Below, one piece after another: positions 25,321 through 33,852 of a stretch of DNA of 34,713 nucleotides. The DNA is taken from assembly GCA_023390415.1 (NCBI GenBank), contig JAEWCW010000152.1, forward strand, positions 1-34,713, given 5' to 3'. Positions within the stretch are counted from its first letter, which is position 1, and each line of letters starts with the position of its first letter. The notes under the pieces were generated by a model. That model ran no database searches, was not told the DNA's origin, and saw nothing but the letters and a program-made list of their open reading frames with translations. The DNA comes from Pseudomonadota bacterium (GTDB lineage Bacteria; Pseudomonadota; Alphaproteobacteria; Sphingomonadales; Sphingomonadaceae). Made by a program: the position numbers and the translations under genes.

Positions 25321-25375
25321 CCGGAAATTGTCCCAGGCTGGAGCGCCGCGCTGCGATTCCCGCTCGGGTTGCGGC

Positions 25376-26482
25376 TCAGTCGAGCAAGCCCCGGACGAGC
25401 AGCGCGAGCTCGGTCTCCCGGCTGCAGCCGGTTTTCTGGTAGAGGCTCTTCAGCTGGGCGCGCAGAGTTTCCAACGATACGCCGCGCATCGCCGCGATCG
25501 CCTCGCGGCTCTTCCCTGCGGCAAGTGCGCCCGCCACCTGAGCCTCGGCTGCGGTCAGTCCGAAGGCTGCGGCGAGCACGGGCTGGGCATCCCCATTGCG
25601 GGCGACCCGCCGGTCGCGGAGCACCACGATCGCCTTGGGCGCGAAATGCATCGCCCAGTCGCGCCTAGGCAGCCGGAAGACGTCGATCACCATCCACGGC
25701 ATCGGCTGGCCCTCATACAGCGCCACCCTGGCATGGGCCCCTCCGCCCTGGCTGAGGACGGAACGCAATGCCGTGTCGATGCGCCGCTGGGTATCCGCGT
25801 CGATGCTGGTCAGCGAGCCCTGTTCGAGCTTCAGCCGAGGATGTTCACCAATCAGGCGCTCGGCGGACGGCGTGACCTGCCGCGCGCGACCAAGGCCGTC
25901 GACCAGCAGGCAGGGGAGCGACATCGCCTCGAACGTCCCGGCGAGAAGGTGGAAGCCCTGCCGCTCGATCGCCCGCTGCATTCGCACGGCGGTCCGGGCG
26001 GCGGCGGCGGCGGCGGCGAAAACCCTCCGCTCCTCCTCGCCGGTGCGGCCTTCGGATCGTGTGCGAAGGATCGAGAGGCCGACGAGCGCGTCGTCGCCGC
26101 GCACCAGGCAGGTCTGGCATCCGAAGGGCATGCGATATTCTTCGCAAAAGTCGATGTAATCGTCGCGCGCCACCACCCGGCGGGCGGTGTCATAGGCCTC
26201 CTCATGGACGATCTCCATGGTCGCGCTGCCTATGTCTGCGGCGATTCGGTAATTGACGCTCGGCGATGCCCCCCCGAGTCGAATGAATTCCGCGAGCATG
26301 CGTTCGTCCGAGGAGGTAACCCAGTTGAAGCCGGCGAGCTGGGTGCCGAAGCCGACCAGCTCTGATCGTGCGGAACCAGTGGCGTCGGCCAGCTCCTGAA
26401 GAACGCTCATCCAGAGCGACGGCTCCAGCGCGGCTGATTGAAAGCGGTCGTGCCAATCATGCGCATGACCGTCCGAACGCAT
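25376..26482 (-). CDS. LuxR-type helix-turn-helix transcriptional regulator
   Basis: I chose the ATG at 26482 because GAGGA lies five bases before it, giving 368 residues. A longer frame to 26653 adds 57 residues without a ribosome site I can see. The last ~65 residues are a LuxR/GerE HTH (FGLTAAEAQVAGALAAGKSR, then SLETLRAQLKSLYQKTG). The N-terminal ~290 residues are a sensory region of unknown ligand, with an early HDWHDRFQSA helix and a PAS/GAF-like middle (FEAMSLPCLLVDGLGRARQV). It has no N-terminal autoinducer-domain signature and no receiver domain. It is transcribed toward the RTX gene, 141 bases away, so control of that gene or co-transcription with it is likely but inferred. Confidence 0.85.
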   Translation of the reverse strand: MRSDGHAHDWHDRFQSAALEPSLWMSVLQELADATGSARSELVGFGTQLAGFNWVTSSDERMLAEFIRLGGASPSVNYRIAADIGSATMEIVHEEAYDTARRVVARDDYIDFCEEYRMPFGCQTCLVRGDDALVGLSILRTRSEGRTGEEERRVFAAAAAAARTAVRMQRAIERQGFHLLAGTFEAMSLPCLLVDGLGRARQVTPSAERLIGEHPRLKLEQGSLTSIDADTQRRIDTALRSVLSQGGGAHARVALYEGQPMPWMVIDVFRLPRRDWAMHFAPKAIVVLRDRRVARNGDAQPVLAAAFGLTAAEAQVAGALAAGKSREAIAAMRGVSLETLRAQLKSLYQKTGCSRETELALLVRGLLD

Positions 26483-26791
26483 ACTATTCCTCACCACTGG
26501 ACCCGCCGAGCCGACGCTGCCCAACCTCTCATGGTCGGCGAGCAAGTCAAGTCCACGGACCAGAAACTCGAGTAAAGGCGCGTCGGGAAGGAAAAACGGT
26601 TCGCCGATGAGCGTCTTCGGAGCGCCAGAACGTGGCGCCTTCGAGACCTCCACTTGCTGGGAGCGGTATGTGGACGCGCGGCTGGGCCGATTGTACAGCA
26701 GCGCTTCTAAAGAAGCTTAGAACTTCTGCAGTTGTTTGGTGTCGGATACCGCTCCGGAAGGGCCACCGTCTGCCGATCCCTCGGCCGGCTT
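26483..26791. promoter_or_regulatory. Intergenic region upstream of the LuxR-type gene, with a 14-bp dyad
   Basis: No supported gene is present here. A near-perfect palindrome GCTTCTAAAGAAGC lies at 26703-26716, next to a minus-strand TACAAT (26690-26695) that could be a -10 box. No good -35 pairs with it. Another small stem (GCCGA-TCCC-TCGGC, 26772-26785) lies just past the stop of the malonyl-transferase-like gene, without a T run. It is at best a weak terminator. Confidence 0.35.
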
Positions 26792-27826
26792 TCAGCCCGC
26801 AGTGACGGCTCCGCGCTGGTCCGTCATGCCCATCGACGCCAGCAGCGGCGTGTCCGCCTGGAGCTTCTGGAAACCCTCCTTGTTCGTCATGCCGCGCCAT
26901 TCGGCGAGGATCAGCGATTGGGCGACGGCGCCGCCAAGCGTCGTGCCGGGGCCGGTGATGATGAACAGGTCCGGCGCGAATTCGCGCGCGGCGATGGTTA
27001 TGGCGCGGGTGAAATCGTAGGTTTCAAGGACCTGGGTGCCGAGTGTGTAGGCGTGGAGCGCCTCCCCGTCGCTGGCGCCCGGCCACCAGATCGCGCCGCG
27101 GCCGTCGATCAGCGGCAGGTCCGGGTTGCGGAACAGGCCGGCGGGAAGCCGGCCCCTGCCCTCAGCGGCGACCGGCGCCATCAGCTCGGTATGGAAGGCG
27201 GCGTGATTGGCGAGCCGCATCGGGAAACGCCCCTGGAGCGGCTCCACTCGGCTCTCGAAGGCGGAGAGGCCCGCCTCGTTGCCCGCCAGCACCAGCATGC
27301 CGCCGAGATCGATCGAAAGGTACAACTCCGCGCCTTCGCGCGCGGCGATGTCGTCGGCGATGGCGAGCAGTTCGGCCCTCCGCTCGGGTCGGTCGCGCCA
27401 ATCCTCGCCCACGAACGGATAGATGAGCTGGCCGCCGATCAAGGCGCGCTGCATCAATGCGCCCATCGTGTTGGCGACGCGGAAACCGTCCTCGGGCGCG
27501 AGCGCGCCTGCGCAGGCGAGCGCCGAATACCAGCCCATCGAATTGCCGGTGACCGCGACGATGTCGATCTCGCCGCGGTCGATGGACAGGAAATCGCCAA
27601 GCGTCGCCGCGAAGATCAAGGCTGACGCATTGTCGCCGCGTGTATGCTGGGCGACGGAGAAACGCTCCGCTCCGTCGAGTTCCGAGAGCGTGGGCTGGCC
27701 GGCGGCGCGGCGCTCGCCATCGAAGGCGCGCAGCAAAGCGGCGTCCGGGAAGTGCCGCTGGAGATAACCGAGCTCGGTCTTGTTGTAGGTTCCCCGCCCG
27801 GGGCAGACCACGACTGCCTTCCTCAT
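26792..27826 (-). CDS. Malonyl-CoA:ACP transacylase-like (FabD-fold) protein
   Basis: The 344-residue product has the acyltransferase nucleophile region VAVTGNSMGWYSALACAGAL near residues 90-110 (GxSxG with Ser) and a later FHTELMAPV with the expected catalytic His near residue 210. These fit the FabD/PKS-AT fold. It differs from housekeeping FabD in having GNSMGW instead of GHSLGE and an unusual start, AVVVCPGRGTYNKTELGYL. Acyl specificity cannot be read. Its ATG overlaps the stop of the upstream E1-like gene (ATGA), so the two are one operon and probably act on the same acyl chemistry. Confidence 0.8.
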   Translation of the reverse strand: MRKAVVVCPGRGTYNKTELGYLQRHFPDAALLRAFDGERRAAGQPTLSELDGAERFSVAQHTRGDNASALIFAATLGDFLSIDRGEIDIVAVTGNSMGWYSALACAGALAPEDGFRVANTMGALMQRALIGGQLIYPFVGEDWRDRPERRAELLAIADDIAAREGAELYLSIDLGGMLVLAGNEAGLSAFESRVEPLQGRFPMRLANHAAFHTELMAPVAAEGRGRLPAGLFRNPDLPLIDGRGAIWWPGASDGEALHAYTLGTQVLETYDFTRAITIAAREFAPDLFIITGPGTTLGGAVAQSLILAEWRGMTNKEGFQKLQADTPLLASMGMTDQRGAVTAG

Positions 27827-30012
27827 TTCGAGCCCTTCACAAGCTCGCGCGCAGCCGAGACGATGTCGTCGGCCGACGGCATGGTGGCGCCATATGCCGG
27901 GCCGGTGGCGATGAAGCTGTCCTGGGCCGTCAGGCGCGCGTGCGGCACGTTTACACGCTCGGTGAGGAGCGCCATCAGCGCCTCCGCCACTCCGCCAGTG
28001 CGGCGGGTCTCGTCGACGACAAGGACGTTACGGCACCCGGCAACCGCGGCGACGATCCCCTCCTCGGGCAGGGGCGACAGCCAGCGCAGGTCGATGACTC
28101 GCGCCTCGATGCCCTCCGCCGCAAGCCGCTTCTGGGCCTGGCGCGACAAATAGGTGCCGTTGCCGAAGGTGAGGATGGCGAGCTCCTCGCCGTCGCCGTG
28201 GCGCCCGACGTCGCCGAACGGGATGCTCTGGGAGGGGTCCGGATAAGACATCATCCAGCCGCCGTCGCCGGCCTCGTGAAGGTCGCGCATCGGATAGAGG
28301 GCGATGGGTTCGAGGAACACGACCAGCCTCTGCTCCTCGCGCGCCAGCCGGACGCACTCGCGGAGCATCATCGCCGCGTCGGCGCCATTGGACGGGCAGG
28401 CGAGGATCAGGCCCGGTATGTCGCGCAGAACCGCGACCGAATTGTCGTTGTGGAAGTGACCGCCGAAGCCCTTCTGGTAGCCGAGACCGGCAATCCGCAC
28501 GACCATAGGGTTGGTGAACTGGCCCTTGGAGAAGAAGGGCAAGGTCGCCGCCTCGCCACGCAGCTGGTCCTCGGCATTATGGAGGTAAGCGAGGAACTGG
28601 ATCTCGGGCATCGGCAGGAACCCGTTATGGGCCATGCCGATCCCGAGGCCGAGGATGGCCTGCTCGTCGAGCAACGTGTCGATGACCCGCGAGCGACCGA
28701 AGCGCGTCACCAGCTTCTGGGTCACGCCATAGACCCCGCCCTTACGGCCGACGTCCTCGCCCATCAGCGCAATCTCGCCATGAGCGAGCATCAGGTCCGT
28801 CAGCGCCCAGTTGATCAGGCGCGACATGATCTGCGGCGAGTCCATCGCCTTGAGGTCGCTGCCAAAGGCCAGCGCGCGTGCTTCGGCGGTCGGGCCGTTG
28901 GTCGGGCGGCACGAGCGTGGCGGCGGGACGAGATGCTCCATCACCTCGGCTGCCGTCTTCAGCCGCGGCCGGGTGACTACCTCGGCCGCGATGCGCTCGA
29001 CGCGCGCGCCGGTCTCCTCGTAGATCGACAGGGCCTGCTCACGAGTCAGCGCACCGGCCTCGGACAGCAGCCTGATCGAGTGGAGCAGCGGGTCGTTGGC
29101 CTCCTCCGCCTCCAGCTCATCGCGCGACATGTAGCTGGTCGGCATGTCGGCGCCGGCATGGCCGTAGAGGCGGATGGTGCGGACGTGGAGAAAGGCCGGT
29201 TTGCGTCGGGTACGGACATAGTCGGCGGCTTCGCAGGCGGCGCGATAGGTGTCGTAGATGTCGAGTCCGTCGCAGGCGAAATAACGAAGACCCGGCCGGT
29301 CGGCGAAGGTCGCCGCGATCCAGCCCGCGGGAGTCTTGGTCGAGATGCCGATGCCATTGTCCTCGCAGACGAAGAGGAGCGGCATCGGGACCGACTGGTA
29401 GGCGGTCCATTGGGCGGCGTTGAACGCGCCCTGCGCGGTCGAATGGTTGGCAGACGCGTCGCCGAACGAGCATATGACGATGGCGTCGTCCGGTAGCGCC
29501 TTGTGCTCGGGCGGATGACGCTTCGCGAGGCCGATCGAATAAGCCGCGCCGACCGCCTTGGGCAGGTGGCTGGCGATGGTGGACGTCTGGGGCGGGATAT
29601 TGAGCGCCTTGGATCCCAGCACCTTGTGCCGACCGCCCGAGATCGGATCGTCCGAAGAGCAGGCGAAGGAGAGGAGCATGTCCCAGGCGATCGACTGGCC
29701 CGGGACCTGGGCGGCGCGCTGGATCTGGAAGGCGGCGTCGCGATAATGGAGGAAGGCCATGTCGGTGGGCCGGAGCGCCGCTGCGATCGCGGCCATTCCC
29801 TCGTGGCCCGACGAACCGATCGTGTAGAAGCCCTGCCCGGCCGCCTGCATGGCCCGGCTGGTGCGGTCGAGTGCGCGCGTCAGGCAGCCCGAGCGATAGA
29901 TGGAGACGGCCTCGCTGGCCGGAAGCGGCCCGGCCGGCGAACGCCCCGGGGGCAGATCGCCCGCAGCGACCCGCCGAAGGAAATTGTCGTGAACGATCGA
30001 AGCGCGGTCCAT
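27823..30012 (-). CDS. Fused alpha/beta 2-oxoacid dehydrogenase E1-like TPP enzyme
   Basis: From the ATG at 30012 the protein is 729 residues; the frame is open to 30099, but that extension looks like chance. The first half is an E1-alpha domain (GGRHKVLGSKALNIPPQTS, the TPP/Mg region GDASANHSTAQGAFN near 182, then CEDN near 214). The second half, from about residue 385, is an E1-beta domain (GEIALMGEDVGRKGGVYGVT, DTLLDEQAILGLGIGMAHNG, and a C-terminal EARVIDLRWLSPLP). The beta active-site loop reads GGHFHNDNS rather than the usual HSQ form, marking a divergent subfamily. Classical E1 hands acyl groups to a lipoyl E2, but no E2 or E3 is nearby. Instead the gene overlaps a malonyl-transferase-like gene. 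The substrate is unknown. Confidence 0.85.
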   Translation of the reverse strand: MDRASIVHDNFLRRVAAGDLPPGRSPAGPLPASEAVSIYRSGCLTRALDRTSRAMQAAGQGFYTIGSSGHEGMAAIAAALRPTDMAFLHYRDAAFQIQRAAQVPGQSIAWDMLLSFACSSDDPISGGRHKVLGSKALNIPPQTSTIASHLPKAVGAAYSIGLAKRHPPEHKALPDDAIVICSFGDASANHSTAQGAFNAAQWTAYQSVPMPLLFVCEDNGIGISTKTPAGWIAATFADRPGLRYFACDGLDIYDTYRAACEAADYVRTRRKPAFLHVRTIRLYGHAGADMPTSYMSRDELEAEEANDPLLHSIRLLSEAGALTREQALSIYEETGARVERIAAEVVTRPRLKTAAEVMEHLVPPPRSCRPTNGPTAEARALAFGSDLKAMDSPQIMSRLINWALTDLMLAHGEIALMGEDVGRKGGVYGVTQKLVTRFGRSRVIDTLLDEQAILGLGIGMAHNGFLPMPEIQFLAYLHNAEDQLRGEAATLPFFSKGQFTNPMVVRIAGLGYQKGFGGHFHNDNSVAVLRDIPGLILACPSNGADAAMMLRECVRLAREEQRLVVFLEPIALYPMRDLHEAGDGGWMMSYPDPSQSIPFGDVGRHGDGEELAILTFGNGTYLSRQAQKRLAAEGIEARVIDLRWLSPLPEEGIVAAVAGCRNVLVVDETRRTGGVAEALMALLTERVNVPHARLTAQDSFIATGPAYGATMPSADDIVSAARELVKGSK

Positions 30013-30203
30013 GGCGTGCTCAGCCGCCAAAGTGCAGGCCGGCGCGGCCCGCAACCGGCCTGCGCGCAGATCGATCGGCCCTGACCGGCCCCAACACACT
30101 CACGGAACGAAACTCCTCCGAATTGTCGCTTGGCGGTGCATGTCGCGCGATGCCCGCCCGATGTCGAGCGCCTTCGTGACGGCTGCGGTCCGGACACGGC
30201 TCG

Positions 30204-30614
30204 CTAGGGCTGCTGGTTGACCTCGAGGATCCGGAAGGTGCGCGGGCGACCGTCCGGGGTCGGCCAGCTGATCTCACGGCCGACGCTCATCCCGATCAGA
30301 CCCGCGCCGACAGGTGTCATGATCGAGATCTTGCCGGCCTCGATATCGGCCTCGGCCGGGAGGACGAGGGTCAGCCGGCGCCTCTCCCCGGTGCTGCCGT
30401 CGAGATACTCGACCTCGGAGCCGATCGCGACCACGTCCTTGGGCAGGGCCCCGTCCTTGTGGAGGCGCGCGCGGTTGACCTCGTCGAGGATCTGCTCCGC
30501 GAGCTCGGGCGCGCGTTGCTCCATGCGCATCGCCAGCTCGGAGATGACGTCATAATCATGTTCGGTAAGGTGAATCGGCGGCCTGGAGCCGCGCGGAGTC
30601 TGAGCTTTTGCCAT
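30204..30614 (-). CDS. rnk: Rnk-type GreA/GreB-family regulator of nucleoside diphosphate kinase
   Basis: The 136 residues equal the length of E. coli Rnk. A short N-terminal helical part (HLTEHDYDVISELAMRMEQR) is followed by the FKBP-like GreA/GreB C-terminal domain (VVAIGSEVEYLDGSTGERR, RLTLVLPAEAD, ISIMTPVGAGLIGMSVGREI). Rnk-type proteins bind RNA polymerase and affect nucleoside diphosphate kinase. The long coiled coil of GreA is absent. It is monocistronic; the next minus-strand gene begins 192 bases further on. Confidence 0.85.
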   Translation of the reverse strand: MAKAQTPRGSRPPIHLTEHDYDVISELAMRMEQRAPELAEQILDEVNRARLHKDGALPKDVVAIGSEVEYLDGSTGERRRLTLVLPAEADIEAGKISIMTPVGAGLIGMSVGREISWPTPDGRPRTFRILEVNQQP

Positions 30615-30934
30615 TTGCTTCTGCCAGCTGAAATCGGAGCGTTCGAGGCAGATCGGGAAACGCTCCGCGTCCCCAATTCGCTGCCCGGTTCGATATTCTC
30701 CCCAGCCCGCGTGAAGTAAGGACGCGGCCTGGGGCTACACGCCCGCGAGGAGCTGTCCCGAATGAGTGCGAAAACGCCCGAAAAGGGGGTGGCGAAGCAT
30801 ATGGGGAACGTAGGGCCCAATCAGGCGGGGTTCAAGCAGCGTCGGTCGTGCCTACACAGACCCCCCTCTAGCGGGGGTCGGCATGGATACGAGGCCCCGC
30901 CGGATCGTTGGTTGACCGGGAAACCGAGGCGATC
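30615..30934. promoter_or_regulatory. Divergent intergenic region with a GC-rich hairpin
   Basis: This 320-base gap separates rnk (minus) from the small TFPASDP gene (plus). A perfect 7-bp stem, GACCCCC (30859-30865) and GGGGGTC (30873-30879), with loop CTCTAGC lies 56 bases before the plus-strand ATG. There is no T run, so it is not a standard terminator; a 5'-leader hairpin is possible. I saw no convincing sigma-70 boxes. Confidence 0.4.
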
Positions 30935-31087
30935 ATGGCCGACAAGGCACAATCGAATGACGAAGCCCGAAAGTGCAGCCCGCCCCGAAACGGCGAGCGC
31001 GCCGAGCACCAGAATGCCCTGCTCGACGAGGGGCTGAAGGAGACCTTCCCGGCGAGCGACCCCGTAAGCGTCGTCCGGGTGGAATAA
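30935..31087 (+). CDS. 50-residue TFPASDP-motif protein
   Basis: The ATG at 30935 has GAGG five bases upstream. The product is short, charged and without a helix or signal, and ends in LLDEGLKETFPASDPVSVV. The (E)TFPASDP motif near the C-terminus recurs in many small alphaproteobacterial proteins of unknown function, which is the main reason to accept this gene. A longer frame (30762-31037) overlaps it in another register and lacks such support. The gene is convergent with mrpG and ends two bases before it. Confidence 0.75.
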   Translation: MADKAQSNDEARKCSPPRNGERAEHQNALLDEGLKETFPASDPVSVVRVE

Positions 31088-31089
31088 GG

Positions 31090-31452
31090 CTAGGACGCTT
31101 CCGTTCCTTCCTCGACCGGCGGAAGCTCCTCGCGGCCTTCTGCGCGATCGCGTTGGAGCGCGGCGCGGGCGAGCAGCATGAAGGTGATCGGGGTGGTCGT
31201 CGTCACGAAGATCGCGATCAGGATTTCGTGCACCGAAAGCCGCGAGCGGAGCACCGAGAAGCAGAGGATCGACGCGAGCACGATCAGGGCCATGCCGAGC
31301 GTGCTTCCGAGTGTCGGCGGATGGACCCTGTCGTAGAAGGTTTTGAGCCGAAGCAGGCCGATCGATCCGATCAGAGCGAAGCCCGCTCCGACGAGCAGCA
31401 GCAAGGCGACGATCGCGCCCGCCCAGGACGGCAGGTCCGGCGCCTGGATCAT
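31090..31452 (-). CDS. mrpG: Mrp cation/proton antiporter subunit G
   Basis: The 120-residue product has three membrane helices (IVALLLLVGAGFALIGSIGL, MALIVLASILCFSVL, ILIAIFVTTTTPITFMLLA) and the MnhG/PhaG signature GLLRLKTFYDRVHPPTLGST. The ATG at 31452 overlaps the mrpF stop by four bases. It is the last gene of the operon and part of the hetero-oligomeric antiporter that exports Na+ or K+ using the proton gradient. Confidence 0.92.
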   Translation of the reverse strand: MIQAPDLPSWAGAIVALLLLVGAGFALIGSIGLLRLKTFYDRVHPPTLGSTLGMALIVLASILCFSVLRSRLSVHEILIAIFVTTTTPITFMLLARAALQRDRAEGREELPPVEEGTEAS

Positions 31453-31730
31453 TCGATCACCTCCCCGCGCATCAGGAACTTGCTGAGCGCCACCGTGCCT
31501 ACGAAGCCCAGAAGCGCGATGATCAGTGCGGCCTCGAAATAGAGCGTCCGTCCGGTCTGGATGCCGAAGCTCAGGAGCATCATCATCGAATTCATGTAGA
31601 GCGTGTCGAGCCCCAGGATGCGATCCTGCGCGCGCGGCCCGATCAGCATCCGAATCGTGGCGCACGCCATCGCCAGGCCCAGCATGACCTGCGCGGCGGT
31701 GATCGCCCATCCGAGCATCGCGACGCTCAT
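31449..31730 (-). CDS. mrpF: Mrp cation/proton antiporter subunit F
   Basis: The 93-residue product starts at the ATG at 31730, which overlaps the mrpE stop (ATGA); an upstream start at 31787 would lie inside mrpE and is rejected. Three helices and the MnhF/PhaF segment MLIGPRAQDRILGLDTLYMN identify it. Confidence 0.92.
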   Translation of the reverse strand: MSVAMLGWAITAAQVMLGLAMACATIRMLIGPRAQDRILGLDTLYMNSMMMLLSFGIQTGRTLYFEAALIIALLGFVGTVALSKFLMRGEVIE

Positions 31731-32215
31731 TCGCCGAAAATCTCCATCAGCAGCGACTCGTAGCGCCGCTTGATCAGCTGGATCCACTCATCCTCGTCGA
31801 CGAGATCGAGGACGTGGACGAGGAGGACGCTCCGCGCACGGTCGAAATCGACCCAGATCGTGCCGGGCGTGGAGGTGATGATGGTGGCAAGGACGGCGAG
31901 CCCCTCGCGGCTCTTGAGATCGAGCGGCATACGGACGAAGCCCGCCACCCTTTCCTTGCGCGGAAACAGGATGATCGCGGCAACGGCCAAGTTGGAGCGG
32001 ACGATATCGACCGCCACGATGGCGGCGAGCTTCACAACGCTGCCCAGCCGCTTGATCCTCGGTTTGGCCGGCTTGAGCGCAGCCATGGCGCGTGTCCCGA
32101 GGATCGCCGTGATCGCCCCGAGCGCGACTTGGCCCGGCGAGAAGGACTGGGTGAGCAGCAGCCACATCACGAACAGGCAGAAGGCGAGCAAGGGATAAGG
32201 GACCAAGCGCCTCAT
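31727..32215 (-). CDS. mrpE: Mrp cation/proton antiporter subunit E
   Basis: This 162-residue protein has two N-terminal helices, then a third (VAVDIVRSNLAVAAIILFP) with the MnhE/PhaE segment following. A cytoplasmic C-terminal domain contains TIITSTPGTIWVDFD and LLVHVLDLVDEDEW. Start and stop overlap mrpD and mrpF by four bases each. Confidence 0.92.
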   Translation of the reverse strand: MRRLVPYPLLAFCLFVMWLLLTQSFSPGQVALGAITAILGTRAMAALKPAKPRIKRLGSVVKLAAIVAVDIVRSNLAVAAIILFPRKERVAGFVRMPLDLKSREGLAVLATIITSTPGTIWVDFDRARSVLLVHVLDLVDEDEWIQLIKRRYESLLMEIFGE

Positions 32216-33852
32216 CGCCTTGCCCCCTCGCCATGCGCAGTCGGCGCGCCGAGCACGGCCTCGATATAGCCCTGGCGGTCGTCGAGCGAGCGGCTGGTCC
32301 GCTCCATGTAGCGCATCGTCGGCCCGGCGAAGATGGTGAGCGCGAGGCAGGCGGCGAGCAGCAGGCCCACCGGAAGCGCCTCAGCGACGCGCAGGGTCGG
32401 CTGCGGCTTGTCCGACGGCGTCCAGATGAGATCGATGCCGGCGCGGGTCGTGGCGACGATCGTCGCGAGTCCGGAAACGATGATCAGTGTGACCAGCATC
32501 CAGACCGAGGGCGAGATCGCCTCGCGGAGCCCGAACAGGCCCTGCATCATCGCGAACTTGGCGACGAAACCGGACAGCGGCGGCAAGCCGGCCACGACCA
32601 GCACGCAGAGCACGAAGCCGCCGCCGAGCAAGGCGATGGTCGCCGGGATGACGATACCGACCTCGTCCTCCTCGCCCTCGTGGCCGCCCTTCAGCGGCCC
32701 GGCATATTCGTCGTCGAAGACCGGCGCGGAGGTGGACGGGCCGCCATGGCCGGCTTCCTGCCGCTCGGCGAGCTCGACGATCAGATAGAAAGCCGCGGTT
32801 CCGAGGGTGGAGCTGACCAGATAGAAGAGCGCGCCGGCGAGGACGGCGCCGGCGCCGGCGCCGATGGCGGCGAGCAGGGTGCCGGCCGAGACGATCAGGC
32901 AATAGCCGGCGACCCGCGACAGGGTGCGCGCGGCGAGGATCCCGAGCGTCCCGAAGGCGATCGTCGCCATTCCGCCGAACAGGAGCCATTCCTCGCCGAA
33001 GCTGGCCGTCCAGCCGACCTCGCCGCCGAACAGCAGCAGGTAGACCCGCAGCACCGCATAGACGCCGACCTTGCTGAGGATGACGAACAGCGCCGCGACC
33101 GGCGGCACGGTCGCCGCATAGGTTCGCGGCAGCCAGAGGCCGAGCGGCCACATGCCCGCCTTGACCAGGAAGGCGATGCCCAGGATCGCCATGCCGCTCT
33201 GGAGGAGGGCGAGGTCCGGGCCCGACACTGCGGGGATGCGCGTGGCGAGGTCGGCCATGTTGAGCGTTCCGACCACGCCGTAGATCAATGCCGCGCCGAT
33301 CAGGAAAAGCAGCGACGTCGCGACGTTGATCGAGACGTAATGGAGCGCGGCCTTGACCCGCGATGGGCCGGAGCCGTGGAGCAAGAGGCCGAACGAAGCA
33401 GCGAGCAGAACTTCGAAGAAGACGAACAGGTTGAACAGATCGCCGGTCAGGAAGGCGCCATTGAGGCCCATCAGCTGCAGCAGGAACAAGGCCTGGAAGC
33501 GCGGCCCCACCCGCTCCCACCTCGCCAGCGAGTAGATGAAGGAGGCCAAGCCGAGGATGCTGGTGAGGAGCAGCATCAGCGCCGAGAGCCAGTCCACGAC
33601 CAGCACGATCCCGAAAGGCGCCGGCCAGTCACCGACCAGATAGGCGCGCGTGGCGGGCTCCCCGGCAAAGCCCGCCGAGGCGGCGCCGGTGATGAGCAGG
33701 ACCGAGATGACCAGCAAGGCGGAGACGGTGGCGAGCGCGAGCGCGTTCTTCACCAATCGCTGGCGCTCGTCGAACAGCATCGTCACCGCGCTCGCGACCA
33801 GCGGCAGGAGCACCGGCGCGACGATTAGATGATGGGAGGCGGCAAAGCTCAT
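32212..33852 (-). CDS. mrpD: Mrp cation/proton antiporter subunit D (complex I NuoM/N-like)
   Basis: This 546-residue polytopic protein belongs to the proton-translocating NADH dehydrogenase/Mrp family. The motif FLTGDLFNLFVFFEVLLAAS places the conserved acidic residue of helix five, and KAGMWPLGLWLPRTYA gives the conserved lysine region. LPPLSGFVAKFAM near the C-terminus is also typical. The ATG at 33852 overlaps the mrpC stop. A charged loop of about 40 residues (GHGGPSTSAPVFDDEYAGPL onward) lies before the late helices and is longer than I would expect. Confidence 0.93.
   Translation of the reverse strand: MSFAASHHLIVAPVLLPLVASAVTMLFDERQRLVKNALALATVSALLVISVLLITGAASAGFAGEPATRAYLVGDWPAPFGIVLVVDWLSALMLLLTSILGLASFIYSLARWERVGPRFQALFLLQLMGLNGAFLTGDLFNLFVFFEVLLAASFGLLLHGSGPSRVKAALHYVSINVATSLLFLIGAALIYGVVGTLNMADLATRIPAVSGPDLALLQSGMAILGIAFLVKAGMWPLGLWLPRTYAATVPPVAALFVILSKVGVYAVLRVYLLLFGGEVGWTASFGEEWLLFGGMATIAFGTLGILAARTLSRVAGYCLIVSAGTLLAAIGAGAGAVLAGALFYLVSSTLGTAAFYLIVELAERQEAGHGGPSTSAPVFDDEYAGPLKGGHEGEEDEVGIVIPATIALLGGGFVLCVLVVAGLPPLSGFVAKFAMMQGLFGLREAISPSVWMLVTLIIVSGLATIVATTRAGIDLIWTPSDKPQPTLRVAEALPVGLLLAACLALTIFAGPTMRYMERTSRSLDDRQGYIEAVLGAPTAHGEGARR

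Noticed and set aside
30800..30830. EcfG-type general stress promoter before the TFPASDP gene
   Set aside because: GGAAC is present, but the GTT follows at a spacing of 20 bases rather than the usual 16-17, and the C is missing.
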